Positions 33,188 to 42,125 of a stretch of 64,000 bases of DNA are shown here, piece after piece. The position numbers were made by a program, and so were the translations under genes. The DNA comes from Paenibacillus sp. PastM-3 (GTDB taxonomy: Bacteria; Bacillota; Bacilli; Paenibacillales; Paenibacillaceae), in NCBI RefSeq assembly GCF_029893965.1, contig NZ_JARXXP010000023.1:34550-98549 (forward strand). Reading direction: 5' to 3'. The stretch's first letter is position 1. Every line of letters starts with the position of its first letter. A model generated the notes under the pieces. The model searched no databases. It saw nothing but the letters and a program-made list of their open reading frames with translations, and was not told where the DNA came from.

Positions 33188-34552
33188 TTACTTCACAGCA
33201 ACCAATTCACTGTAGAACTCCTTATCCAACTCACGCACGCGTTCACTAAAGAAGCTCCAGGAAATAATATCTCTATACTTGATGCCCTGTTTCGTCAGAA
33301 AATAAACATCCCCGGCCCGGTCAAGAAGCCCTTCATTCATCAAAAAGGCAAATTTCTCTTTGTAGATCCAATTGAATCTGCTGCCGAATTCATCTTGGAA
33401 TTGCCGTTCATTGAACTCGTATAGATTCAGTACCAGCTTTCTTCTGGCTCTTTCTTCATCGTCCAGTGCATATAATGAACGGAGTAAAGGTGCACCGGCT
33501 TCCACCTTGTCCATATATTCTTCAATTTCGTGAACATTCGGCTTTGCACTGCCTCCTACAATATAGTCGGCAACGCTCGTATAACTTCTGGCTCCGGCAC
33601 CGACCCCCAAAATCGGTTTGCAGATGAATTGATAATACTGTTGAATATACCCTCCCTTTTTCGGAATTTTGAACCTTACATTGGTTTCCTGGATATAACC
33701 GGCATTCAGCATTATTTCACGCGCCTCTTCGTACCAGTCATAATAAAAATCATAGGAATTATTATATTTCCCGCTTCTGCCAAATTGCGAGTCGGGACGA
33801 ATCCGCACGCAGTAGATACTGATGGTTTGCGGTGCAAGCTTCGTTAATTGCTCGACAGAATGCAGCCACATTTCCTTGGTTTGGCCATTAAATCCGGCAA
33901 TCAAGTCAGTACTGATATTGGCCACGCCGTACTCCTTCAGAATCTCTATGGCCTGAATATTGACATCATTTCCATATCCGCGTCCCATTTCCGCAATATC
34001 ATTCTTCTGAAAGGATTGAATCCCCAGATTGATCCGGTCAATTCCATTACTAATCAGTGTGTCAAGCATTCCTGTTTTACTGGCGGCTACGATAGAATCC
34101 GGAGAAGCCTCAATACAAAATTCTTCAACTGTATTTCTCCAATCAGGCACAACAGTATTCAGGGTGTCGATTATTTTCAGGAAATTTTCTTTTGAGATAA
34201 GCATCGGAGTTCCGCCGCCTAAAAAAATCGTTTTCAATTCCCTTTTTTGAATAATACCGTCATAAGATTCTAATTGTTTACAGAGAGCTTTAATATACCG
34301 ATCCTGCAATTCTATATTTTTATTCGCTACGGTGTACAAGTTGCAGAATCCGCATCTATACGCGCAAAAAGGAAAGTGAAGATACAAATTAATGATATCA
34401 TTTGTAAATTTGTCTTCCTCTTTCCATATTTCAAATTCGGACAATGGATTTAGCGGGGAGCGGTGGGTGGATCTCGGCGGATACGCATATGGGTAGGGCG
34501 GAAGATCGTTATGATTCATTGCCTCAATAATATCGTTAAATTGCTTTGACAT
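33188..34552 (-). CDS. HemN/HemW-like radical SAM protein
   Basis: A 454-residue radical SAM protein of the coproporphyrinogen-oxidase-like family. The cluster cysteines are C63, C67 and C70 (FCAYRCGFCNLYT). The GGGTPMLI segment and the ISTDLIAGFNGQT segment are typical of HemN/HemW. It has the HemN C-terminal domain. Such proteins include HemW and class C methylases or cyclopropanases in natural-product pathways; position in this operon favours the second. The start ATG at 34552 follows GGAGG and lies inside the HAD gene (17-base overlap). Confidence 0.87.
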   Translation of the reverse strand: MSKQFNDIIEAMNHNDLPPYPYAYPPRSTHRSPLNPLSEFEIWKEEDKFTNDIINLYLHFPFCAYRCGFCNLYTVANKNIELQDRYIKALCKQLESYDGIIQKRELKTIFLGGGTPMLISKENFLKIIDTLNTVVPDWRNTVEEFCIEASPDSIVAASKTGMLDTLISNGIDRINLGIQSFQKNDIAEMGRGYGNDVNIQAIEILKEYGVANISTDLIAGFNGQTKEMWLHSVEQLTKLAPQTISIYCVRIRPDSQFGRSGKYNNSYDFYYDWYEEAREIMLNAGYIQETNVRFKIPKKGGYIQQYYQFICKPILGVGAGARSYTSVADYIVGGSAKPNVHEIEEYMDKVEAGAPLLRSLYALDDEERARRKLVLNLYEFNERQFQDEFGSRFNWIYKEKFAFLMNEGLLDRAGDVYFLTKQGIKYRDIISWSFFSERVRELDKEFYSELVAVK

Positions 34553-35249
34553 CTCTCTGAACCTCCAATATTTTATCTTCAAGATCAAGGAACGTTGTCA
34601 ATCGCTGTTCTGCAGGGACTGTATTCTTGTTAAACGGCTCCTTCTGTATCAGCAGCGGCAGCATTCCGCTTGACAAGGAGCCATAAAAATCCTCTTCTAC
34701 ATGATCTCCGACAAATAGGCATTCTTCCGGCTGCAACCCGAGCATATTCGCACTATGCTGAAATATAACCGGAGACGGCTTCCTTATTCCGGTGTTAACC
34801 GAAGTGACCACCAGGGAGAACAGCACGCTTAATCCCGCTTCCGCAAGGATATCTTCTACCATTCCGGAGTAATGCGTATTCGATATTATCCCCAAAGAGA
34901 AAGAATGCTTAAGATCAGGCAGCACTTTCAGAACATGGGGATCAAAAAATACATGCCGCCTCCAACTATTCATATACTGTTGCACAAAATAATCCCGTCC
35001 GGTTGGATCAACTGTTGAAGAAAAGAAGCTTTCTGCAAACTCTGCCATTGAAAACTCCAGAAGCGTGTGCTTCGCTTCACCCACCCTGGCTTCAAAAGCA
35101 GCCTCCCATTTCTTACAGATTTCAGTATATTCCTGTTCATTGGTCTTCCTTTGCAGCGCGGTATTTAAAACATCATGATCAATAGGAACTTTTGTTTTAT
35201 ACTCCACCAGGGTGCCAAAGAAATCAAACAGGACTGCCTTAATCCGCAT
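34536..35249 (-). CDS. HAD-superfamily hydrolase
   Basis: A 237-residue HAD phosphatase. Motif I is DFFGTL (residues 9-14), motif II ISNTHYS (about 127), motif III lysine in GIRKPSP, and motif IV GDHVEEDFYG. The helical cap lies after motif I. It probably removes phosphate from a sugar- or nucleotide-phosphate intermediate of the same operon; this is inferred from context. It starts four bases after the TIGR04076-like gene ends. Confidence 0.88.
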   Translation of the reverse strand: MRIKAVLFDFFGTLVEYKTKVPIDHDVLNTALQRKTNEQEYTEICKKWEAAFEARVGEAKHTLLEFSMAEFAESFFSSTVDPTGRDYFVQQYMNSWRRHVFFDPHVLKVLPDLKHSFSLGIISNTHYSGMVEDILAEAGLSVLFSLVVTSVNTGIRKPSPVIFQHSANMLGLQPEECLFVGDHVEEDFYGSLSSGMLPLLIQKEPFNKNTVPAEQRLTTFLDLEDKILEVQRDVKAI

Positions 35250-35253
35250 TTCT

Positions 35254-35520
35254 TTATGCTCCTGCGTACTCGTTGATTCTAAATACTACCGGATGATCCG
35301 GATCTGTACAGCAGACCTCGATGCTGCCGTCGTTCGACCATGGTATGGAAGCGTCATATAAAGCACAAGTAAACCAGGGAAGCAATGCAGACAATACGCC
35401 AATACAGAAACCCTCAGGGACACAGTTATCCTCCATAATCCACGTTTGTCCGACTTGATAATTGTTTTCGCATCCTGCAGGTCCCCGCTTTTCAATTACT
35501 TCAATTTTCAATTTTTTCAT
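35254..35520 (-). CDS. TIGR04076-like small protein
   Basis: An 88-residue protein beginning KLKIEVIEKRG, with VPEGFCIGVLSALLP in the middle and EVCCTDPDHPVVFRI near the end. This resembles the TIGR04076 family, small cysteine-containing proteins found in many clusters with radical SAM enzymes and redox proteins; no function is established. It overlaps the PfkB gene by 20 bases. Confidence 0.75.
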   Translation of the reverse strand: MKKLKIEVIEKRGPAGCENNYQVGQTWIMEDNCVPEGFCIGVLSALLPWFTCALYDASIPWSNDGSIEVCCTDPDHPVVFRINEYAGA

Positions 35521-36403
35521 AACATACCCCTTTCTTGGAATTCAGCAGCTGGACACACTTGGCAGCTCCCACATAACCTATGGACCTGGCGGCTGCTTCA
35601 GCCGACTGCTTCAGCGTATCAACACTTATAATGTCTGATAAGCTGCTGCGGGCTCTGTTTGCAATCATAGCGGCCAATGTCCCGGCAAAAAAATCTCCGG
35701 CTCCTGTATAGTCTTTAACGCCGGCATAGGGAATTGCAGCCTTGTAGTTCAGTCTCTTTCCCTGCCGTAAAATTGCTGTCCCCCCCCGGTCCCCTTGCTT
35801 GATAATGATCATCTGCAGTTTCACGAAGCTTCCGAATATTTGATCCGCGCTCTGGAAATGAAAAACGTCCATCAATGTTACGAGTTCTTCTTCATTTAGA
35901 AATACTACATGGCAATGGGGCAGGATTCTCTGGACATCGGCACTCCGTTTCAGTAGATGGACAGCCTTGGTATCCAGCATAATAAAGGTTTCTTCCTCTT
36001 TCATTAATCTGTCCAATACAGCCTGATGATGGAAGGGATGCCCAGAAGCAAGTAAAAGCACAGAGGTCGAAAAGGGGGCAGGGTCAGGAATCATGCTTTC
36101 GTAATCCCCATATTCGCGGGTTTCGGAAAGGACTTCCTGCCTGTCGCTTGAATAATGAATGCTCCATTTAAAAGTCCGGTGAGATTTGAAAGTGAAGATT
36201 TCGCTTGCATCTATGTCCATTTGCGACATTAGCTCAAAGAGAGCGGACCCGCTAACATCACCGCCGAAACTCCCGATCAGCTTGGTTTTGGCAATACCGG
36301 CCGAAGCACATGCTGCGTAGACACCCCCGCCGACAAGCTCCGCCGGAGAGCCATCGACACTTTCCAGATTAATGGCACCTGCGACCGTTACTTTAGGCGT
36401 CAA
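35501..36403 (-). CDS. PfkB/ribokinase-family sugar or nucleoside kinase
   Basis: A 300-residue kinase of the ribokinase/adenosine-kinase fold. The GGGVYAACASAG segment near residue 25 and the catalytic DYTGAGDFF motif near 235 are intact. The substrate may be a nucleoside or sugar. I choose the TTG at 36403 because GAGGTGAGGGG lies just upstream; a GTG at 36415 is possible but has no spaced ribosome site. It overlaps the upstream kinase gene by 11 bases. Confidence 0.85.
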   Translation of the reverse strand: MTPKVTVAGAINLESVDGSPAELVGGGVYAACASAGIAKTKLIGSFGGDVSGSALFELMSQMDIDASEIFTFKSHRTFKWSIHYSSDRQEVLSETREYGDYESMIPDPAPFSTSVLLLASGHPFHHQAVLDRLMKEEETFIMLDTKAVHLLKRSADVQRILPHCHVVFLNEEELVTLMDVFHFQSADQIFGSFVKLQMIIIKQGDRGGTAILRQGKRLNYKAAIPYAGVKDYTGAGDFFAGTLAAMIANRARSSLSDIISVDTLKQSAEAAARSIGYVGAAKCVQLLNSKKGVCYEKIEN

Positions 36404-37058
36404 TGGTCCCCTCACCTCTTTTTCTTGCTAAAGCAGGAGCTACCAGACGCCAGACCTGTTCAAAGGTAACTGCTGGAACTGTATCCGTATGAATTCTGAC
36501 CCCGTTGCTTTCCGTGCATATTTCTCTGAATTCTTGGTGCAATTTCCTTTGGAACTCCATATCCACCCAGCGGTCTTTCTCGGCCTGTCTGCTTTTAACC
36601 CTTTGAATCGTAGCTTCAAAATCAATATCCATAAAAAAGGCGATATCCGGTTTGGGCAAAAATGAGGCGATTTCATATATCCAGCGGTCATGCGGATACC
36701 CTCTGACTCTCAGGTTAACGATTGCTGAAAAGAAATACCGGTCACATAATACGATTTCCCCTCTTTTTAACCTCGGGAAAATATCCTGCATCGAGTGTTG
36801 GACACGATCACTGACAGTAAGTAAACTCAGACTTCGGTATTCCAGACCATCATGCTGGTCAGAGTCAACAAATTTCCGGAACAGCTCCGATTGTCTGACA
36901 CTTTTGGTCGGCTGGAAGGTCCGGTACACCGGCAAGGACTGGGTTGCTTGCAGCTTCTGCTCCAGAAGATCAAGCATCGTTGTTTTTCCGCTTCCATCAA
37001 CACCACAAAAAGTAATCAGCAGGCCTGGAAAGGATTCATTACTGAACTCGATTGTCAT
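36393..37058 (-). CDS. Thymidylate-kinase-like P-loop kinase
   Basis: A 221-residue nucleotide kinase of the dTMP kinase family: P-loop GVDGSGKTT near residue 19, CDRYFFSAIVNLR (the DRY-type motif) near 100, and a lid region with RVKSRQAEKDRW. Being away from dnaX or holB and in this operon, it probably phosphorylates a pathway nucleotide. The start ATG follows TTAAGGAGAGG. Confidence 0.87.
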   Translation of the reverse strand: MTIEFSNESFPGLLITFCGVDGSGKTTMLDLLEQKLQATQSLPVYRTFQPTKSVRQSELFRKFVDSDQHDGLEYRSLSLLTVSDRVQHSMQDIFPRLKRGEIVLCDRYFFSAIVNLRVRGYPHDRWIYEIASFLPKPDIAFFMDIDFEATIQRVKSRQAEKDRWVDMEFQRKLHQEFREICTESNGVRIHTDTVPAVTFEQVWRLVAPALARKRGEGTIDA

Positions 37059-37068
37059 AGCCCTCTCC

Positions 37069-38094
37069 TTAACTTAGATAAAATGAATGTTCATATGTTT
37101 TCAGATTGCTGGGTATCTTAAAGCGATAAGCATTATCCCAGGTCATGTTCCCGAGCAATTGGATATTCCTTAAGTTAAACTGCCTCAGCGGCATGTCTAA
37201 ATACTGTTGATAGAAGAGAAAGTCGCTTTTAAAGCCCATGAGGGATGCAGCAGTCAGATCGGCAGCCAGGTAATGGGCAGAAGCAATACAGGTATGAAAT
37301 GGAATGATTCCCCCATGCCATGGTCCATCCCCTTCCATTGCTTCAAAACCATCGATAATGCTTAAATGCGGAGGCACAATGGAACCAAGTTTAGAAAAAT
37401 TCCGATTCAGGAGGCGCATAGCTTGTAAAACTTCGTCATCGGGCTTAACCTTGCTCAGCCGTGAAGCTGCAACATTCCTTAATGATACAAGTTTGGCAAA
37501 CCATTCTCCGATGCGGGAATCCTGCTCGTGTATTTTTCGTTTGGACTGCCCCAGGGTATCCCGTGTGAACCCGTGAAAAAGCCCCCTGTCTTCAGGGTGT
37601 ACAGTCCCCATCATATTTTTCAATGAGAGCGACAGTCCGCTGTTCATATGTGTCTTGGGAATGGCTAAGGATATCCTGAAATCAGAGTCGGCCACCGTTT
37701 GACTAATTCTTACGGTTTCGTCTGTCGCTTCTAAATTACGCTCTTGCCAGCGGGTCTCATCCGTATCAATACAAAAACATTTCAGGCGGTATGTAAGCTG
37801 CAGCCTTTTGATCTCAGCACTCTGGAACCATTCATTTGCGCAATGCGCTCCCTCCGCCAATACGATCTCTCCGCTATAGCGCTCCCGTATGAATTGCAGG
37901 ATCGTCTCCAGGGTCATAATATTGGTTGAAGCCTCTTTGTTCCGTATGGACAAAAAATTGGGCTTGACCAGTATATAATTATTAACTTCGGCGAACGGTT
38001 GCTCTAAATGCGCTAATGCGCTGCGCAAATTATGAATGCGGTCATTTCCCCGGCAACACGCTACTTTCACGTTTGGCTCCATAAACAAAACCAT
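37069..38094 (-). CDS. DUF362-family protein
   Basis: A 341-residue member of the DUF362 family, recognised by ILVKPNFLS, IPKTHMNSGLSLSLKNMMG and LSIIDGFEAMEGDGPWHGG. Many family members carry a ferredoxin domain; this one does not. The biochemical role is not established. It sits between LarC and the nucleotide kinases, 65 bases after larC and ten bases before the dTMP-kinase-like gene. Start ATG follows GAGGGGTGAC. Confidence 0.82.
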   Translation of the reverse strand: MVLFMEPNVKVACCRGNDRIHNLRSALAHLEQPFAEVNNYILVKPNFLSIRNKEASTNIMTLETILQFIRERYSGEIVLAEGAHCANEWFQSAEIKRLQLTYRLKCFCIDTDETRWQERNLEATDETVRISQTVADSDFRISLAIPKTHMNSGLSLSLKNMMGTVHPEDRGLFHGFTRDTLGQSKRKIHEQDSRIGEWFAKLVSLRNVAASRLSKVKPDDEVLQAMRLLNRNFSKLGSIVPPHLSIIDGFEAMEGDGPWHGGIIPFHTCIASAHYLAADLTAASLMGFKSDFLFYQQYLDMPLRQFNLRNIQLLGNMTWDNAYRFKIPSNLKTYEHSFYLS

Positions 38095-38159
38095 GTCACC
38101 CCTCTACGTGTTCTCTATACTAACTTCAAGATTGGCGAGGCTGAAATTGCGTAATTTAT

Positions 38160-39359
38160 TCATTCTAATTGTTTGATGATATCCCGGTAGACCTGCTCCA
38201 GAGGTACACCGGATGCTCTGGATACTTGTGCAGCATCCTCATACTCTGGTGTTTGATGGATGATCCGCTCACCGTCAAATGACTGTTTGACCCGAACCAC
38301 CCCGTAAGCCGTATCTACCTCAATGAACCTTCTGGGCAATATTCTTCGTTCCTTCACACTTCGTCTGAGGCCAAATGTTGAAGTCTCGGTCAGAAGGACA
38401 TGCTCGCAGCTCTCGGATTCAGCAGGCAAACAGATGACGGTTATCAGAATTCCCGGTCTGTTCTTTTTCATCATGACAGAGGTGTAATAAACATCAAGCG
38501 CTCCGGCGGAAAACAGCCTTTCCATGGCGTATCCCAACATTTCTCCGGTCATATCATCAATGTGCGCTTCAATGACATGCACCTCCTGCAAGGTTCCGAT
38601 TGAAGAAGCCTGATGAATCAGGAATGCCCGTAGTACATTGGGATGAGCAAAATCCTTCGTCCCTGCACCATAGCCGATCCGCTCAAGGGTCCCGGCAGGA
38701 AGCGGCCCAAAGCCGCTTGCCAGTACTTTGGCAATTCCGGCGCCTGTTGGTGTGGTCAGCTCACCTTCAGCTGTTAACGGGGAAAGCGGGATGCCGCGCA
38801 AAAGTTCAGCAGTAGCCGGAGCCGGAACAGGATAAAGTCCATGGGCTATAGTGATTTGTCCGCTTCCTGTGGGGATCGGGGAGAAGATTAACTTGTCTGC
38901 GCCTAAATCTTCTAAGGCCAGGCAGACACCGATGACGTCGATAATTGAATCCATGGCGCCTACTTCATGGAAATGGACATCTTGGGGATCCACCCCATGG
39001 ATCTTGCCTTCAGCCTCCGCTATCGCTCCGAAGATGGCCGTACTCCTTTCTTTTACTCGAACGGGTAAATCCGATTCATCAATGATCTCGAATATTTGGC
39101 GGGCTGTACGGTGTGAATGGTGGGCAGAAAGAACTTTAAATCGGCTGTGACCGTGTCCGTGATCTTCAAATCCTAATTGAAGCCACTTGGCCGTGATTCC
39201 CTGGCGGTTCACCTGCAAAAAAGACATTGTAAAGGGGGCAAGCGGCAATGCTGCAAGCTGCGCCTGAATATAGTTGGGATCGGCTCCCAGATCGACGAGA
39301 GCGGACAAGGCCATATCTCCTGAGATACCCGAATGGCAATCAAAATAAAGTGTTCTCAT
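38160..39359 (-). CDS. larC: LarC, nickel insertase for pincer-nucleotide cofactor
   Basis: LarC uses CTP to insert nickel into the thio-pincer nucleotide, giving the NPN cofactor of lactate racemase. The 399-residue protein begins LYFDCHSGISGDMALSAL, has a His-rich stretch (DHGHGHSRF and AHHSHRT) likely to bind nickel, the family segment HFHEVGAMDSIIDVIG, and a C-terminal domain with IDDMTGEMLGYAMERL. It is one uninterrupted frame, unlike the frameshifted larC1/larC2 of Lactobacillus. It overlaps larB by four bases. Confidence 0.92.
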   Translation of the reverse strand: MRTLYFDCHSGISGDMALSALVDLGADPNYIQAQLAALPLAPFTMSFLQVNRQGITAKWLQLGFEDHGHGHSRFKVLSAHHSHRTARQIFEIIDESDLPVRVKERSTAIFGAIAEAEGKIHGVDPQDVHFHEVGAMDSIIDVIGVCLALEDLGADKLIFSPIPTGSGQITIAHGLYPVPAPATAELLRGIPLSPLTAEGELTTPTGAGIAKVLASGFGPLPAGTLERIGYGAGTKDFAHPNVLRAFLIHQASSIGTLQEVHVIEAHIDDMTGEMLGYAMERLFSAGALDVYYTSVMMKKNRPGILITVICLPAESESCEHVLLTETSTFGLRRSVKERRILPRRFIEVDTAYGVVRVKQSFDGERIIHQTPEYEDAAQVSRASGVPLEQVYRDIIKQLE

Positions 39360-40036
39360 GTTCCCTCCTTCTCCGTTAGCAACTGCAATATCATAGCAGC
39401 GTGGAATCCGGCTCCAAATCCATTGTCAATATTAACGACAACGATGCCTGCCGTGCAGGAAGTCATCATAGCCATAAGCGTTGTGACTCCGGCAAAATTC
39501 GCACCGTATCCTATAGAAGTAGGAACGGCAATTACCGGTCTGCGGACAATGCCGCCAACAACGCTTGGCAAGGCCCCTTCCATTCCGGCGACCGCAATCA
39601 CAACATGGGCCTCATAAATCGTTTGCCGGAAAGCCAGCAGCCTGTCGATGCCAGCCACTCCGACATCGTATATACGTTCAACCCTGCAGCCCATCCATTC
39701 GGCAGTTTTGGCTGCTTCTTCAGCTACCGGTATATCCAAGCTTCCCCCAGTCAGGACCACCACCTTTCCTTCAAGGGGAACATGCGGCTTGCCATACCGG
39801 ATCAGCCGGGCAACCGGATCGTACTGGGCAGCAGGATAACAATTCATAATTTGTTCTCCCATTTCTTCACTGGCTCTGGTGACTAAAGCACGATTGTGCA
39901 CTTCAACCAAGCGGGAGAATATCTGTACAACCTGGTCAACCGTTTTCCCTGCGCCAAAGATCACTTCCGGATGCCCCGTCCGTTCTTCCCTGCCGATATC
40001 GACTTTTACAAAGTTGTAATCTTCAAACTGCATCAT
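39356..40036 (-). CDS. larB: LarB, pyridinium carboxylase/hydrolase
   Basis: LarB carboxylates nicotinic acid adenine dinucleotide and releases AMP, giving pyridinium-3,5-biscarboxylic acid mononucleotide. The 226-residue protein has the N-terminal VIFGAGKTVDQV segment and the PurE-like core (LTGGSLDIPVAEEAA and AGMEGALPSVVGG). It is slightly shorter than typical LarB at the N-terminus. It overlaps larE by 14 bases. Confidence 0.92.
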   Translation of the reverse strand: MMQFEDYNFVKVDIGREERTGHPEVIFGAGKTVDQVVQIFSRLVEVHNRALVTRASEEMGEQIMNCYPAAQYDPVARLIRYGKPHVPLEGKVVVLTGGSLDIPVAEEAAKTAEWMGCRVERIYDVGVAGIDRLLAFRQTIYEAHVVIAVAGMEGALPSVVGGIVRRPVIAVPTSIGYGANFAGVTTLMAMMTSCTAGIVVVNIDNGFGAGFHAAMILQLLTEKEGT

Positions 40037-40853
40037 ATTCCCAATCCATTCCCGGCTCCAGCTCCTGGTTCATGCTGCCGCTTTGATATCCCCGCAAATC
40101 CAGCGTTACGTAAATATAGCCAAGTGAACTCAATTCCGCGAATACTTCCTTTGCCTTTCCGGCCAAGACAGGCACATCCTCCGGCTCGACCTCTATTCTT
40201 GCGGTATTACCATGGTTCCTTACCCGGACCTGGCGGATCCCCAGCGACTTGATGTAGCGCTCAGCTTTCCAGATTCGCGTAAGTTTCTCCGCTGTAATAA
40301 CTTCACCATAGGCAATTCTTGAGGATAGGCATGCAAAAGAAGGCTTGTCCCATGTAGGAAGTCCGTTTCGGCGTGAAAGCTCCCTTATTTCTTGTTTAGT
40401 GAAGCCCGCTTCCTGCAGGGGGCTTCTGATCCCAAGTTCTTTCGCAGCCAGAATTCCAGGCCGGTAATCGTGCACATCATCGGCAATAAGACCGTAAGCA
40501 ATCGCCTTGTACTCACCGCTCCTAGTGAAAGGCTGCAAATGCGAGAACAGATTATGCTTGCAGAAATAACATCTGCTCCTATCGTTCTCCCTGTACCCGG
40601 CGATCTCCAGTTCGGAAATGTTGATGATTTCTTGCCTCACATTCAACCGGCGAGCCAATTGCCTCGCTTCTTCCATTTCCTCTGGCGGGTAAGACTCCGA
40701 ATCTGCTGTAACAGCCAATACATGCTCCTGTCCCAAGGCTTGTATTGCTGCATATAGCAAGAATGTGCTGTCAACCCCTCCGGAGAATGCTACGACCACG
40801 GATTTCATCTCTGAAATAATCGCTAATAACAGTTCATGCTTTTCATTTAACAA
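40023..40853 (-). CDS. larE: LarE, ATP-dependent sulfur insertase
   Basis: LarE activates the biscarboxylate with ATP and adds two sulfur atoms. The 276-residue protein has the PP-loop SGGVDS at 24-29. C175 (FACLSSRIAYGE) matches the sacrificial Cys176 of the Lactobacillus enzyme. C95 and C98 (RCYFCK) together with C175 give three cysteines, so an iron-sulfur-dependent, catalytic form as in some LarE is possible. The start is TTG at 40853 after AAGGAG. First gene of the minus-strand operon. Confidence 0.92.
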   Translation of the reverse strand: MLNEKHELLLAIISEMKSVVVAFSGGVDSTFLLYAAIQALGQEHVLAVTADSESYPPEEMEEARQLARRLNVRQEIINISELEIAGYRENDRSRCYFCKHNLFSHLQPFTRSGEYKAIAYGLIADDVHDYRPGILAAKELGIRSPLQEAGFTKQEIRELSRRNGLPTWDKPSFACLSSRIAYGEVITAEKLTRIWKAERYIKSLGIRQVRVRNHGNTARIEVEPEDVPVLAGKAKEVFAELSSLGYIYVTLDLRGYQSGSMNQELEPGMDWEYDAV

Positions 40854-41003
40854 TCCGTTTTCTCCTTAGTTATTAGATATGTTTTACAATATAAACATTA
40901 ATTTATATGTGATACTAGTATTTGAACATTTGATTTGAATATGAAATAACTCACAATATTTTTTTACTTTTTTAAAACATATATTTACAGGTTACTTTTT
41001 ATA

Positions 41004-41033
41004 TTGACACTCGTATGAGCAGGCGTGTAAGAT
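41004..41033 (+). promoter_or_regulatory. Sigma-A promoter of the peptide/export operon
   Basis: TTGACA at 41004-41009 and TAAGAT at 41028-41033 are separated by 18 bases. It lies 64 bases before the nucleotidyltransferase start, in a very AT-rich divergent region shared with the larE operon. No equally clear promoter is seen for the minus strand. Confidence 0.75.
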
Positions 41034-41096
41034 CGTAACAAAGATTTTATATGGATGTTTTATCCTATTTTTGATTTTTTTCGGAAGGGGAACTCT

Positions 41097-41948
41097 ATGA
41101 ACCGGGTAAATCATCTCCTGGAAAATCCAACCGAGCTGCTATCATTGCTCCATTTGACAGACATGGAATCAGCCATCATATATCTTGCGGGATCATTACT
41201 GGAGGGGTTCGGAAACCTCCGGTCGGACATTGATGTCTATGTTCTGTGCAAGGACGAAGAGCTGGAGACGTTGAGAAGCGCGATGGCTGCAATTGACGGC
41301 TCTTTTCTCCTCACGGCGGAATGTATCATCCGGAATATTACCATTCGTGAATCGCGTTTCGACATTGAGTATTGGTCCCGCAGCAAATTCACAGATCTTG
41401 TCGGAAAAATAAGTAATCTGGACTTTAATACATCAGATTACATCGACAGGTTATCCAAAGAAGAATTCGATGTGTTGCATCGCTTGAAATATGGCAAACC
41501 GCTGCACAATAAGCAGCAATTCATAGAGCTTTACCAGTCTGTAAACTTTGAAAATTTGAAGTACTACAAGATAGTAACCCAGTCAGAGATCTATACCGGC
41601 ATTGTTGAGGACGTTCAGGGCGCCTATTTGTCCAAGGATTTTGGTTCCGCTTTCTTCATGGCGCGGAATTTGATTGATATTGTGATGACGGGATACCTTG
41701 CCGGTAAAGGGGAGACCAATCCGGGGAACAAATGGCTGTTCCGAAAGCTGATCCGATACGAGGAGCGGTGCAGGGAGCTGGGGGAAGAGATACACCTCAG
41801 CGAGGAATATTTGCGGTTACAAACCCATGAATACAGTCTGGATACGGTACAGAAATACATAAAAGAAGTTTTGGGCTACTGCCAGAAACTGAATTTAGAA
41901 TCGCAAAATATGCTCAGAGCCAAGCAGATGGAAGGTATCCTACGCTAA
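41097..41948 (+). CDS. MNT-type nucleotidyltransferase
   Basis: A 283-residue protein of the Pol-beta nucleotidyltransferase fold: GSLLEGFGNLRSDID (GS at 32-33, catalytic D44 and D46). The C-terminal half is helical, perhaps a substrate-binding or HEPN-like domain. Such enzymes add nucleotides to small molecules or proteins; similar genes accompany lasso-peptide clusters in Paenibacillus (from memory, not checked). The start ATG at 41097 follows GGAAGGGGA; an in-frame ATG at 41055 lacks a ribosome site. Confidence 0.8.
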   Translation: MNRVNHLLENPTELLSLLHLTDMESAIIYLAGSLLEGFGNLRSDIDVYVLCKDEELETLRSAMAAIDGSFLLTAECIIRNITIRESRFDIEYWSRSKFTDLVGKISNLDFNTSDYIDRLSKEEFDVLHRLKYGKPLHNKQQFIELYQSVNFENLKYYKIVTQSEIYTGIVEDVQGAYLSKDFGSAFFMARNLIDIVMTGYLAGKGETNPGNKWLFRKLIRYEERCRELGEEIHLSEEYLRLQTHEYSLDTVQKYIKEVLGYCQKLNLESQNMLRAKQMEGILR

Positions 41949-41984
41949 AGACTTTTCGTTCTGTTTATGAAAGGAGGTGATCGT

Positions 41985-42041
41985 ATGTACAAAGCTCCTA
42001 AACTGAAACCAGTTAAAGTAAACGGCATGGAAAACCGCTAA
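41985..42041 (+). CDS. 18-residue peptide, possible RiPP precursor or scaffold
   Basis: The reading frame MYKAPKLKPVKVNGMENR follows AAAGGAGGTGAT at ideal spacing, the strongest ribosome site of this operon. YKAPKL fits the Y-x-x-P-x-L element by which lasso-type leader peptides bind the PqqD-like recognition protein, and a PqqD-like gene follows at once. No ordinary core peptide remains after it, so it may be a minimal carrier peptide or the peptide part of a peptide-nucleotide product. A translated leader without product is the alternative. Confidence 0.6.
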   Translation: MYKAPKLKPVKVNGMENR

Positions 42042-42125
42042 GCTGCAGGTAGTACCGTGGAAGGTGTAGTGTATCCTTTGCCCTGTACCTTCCATTCCAA
42101 TACAAATAAGATTGGAGCATGGCCA

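Noticed and set aside
41985..42041. A full lasso-peptide cluster
   Set aside because: No asparagine-synthetase-like cyclase or transglutaminase-like protease is found, and the peptide lacks a core.
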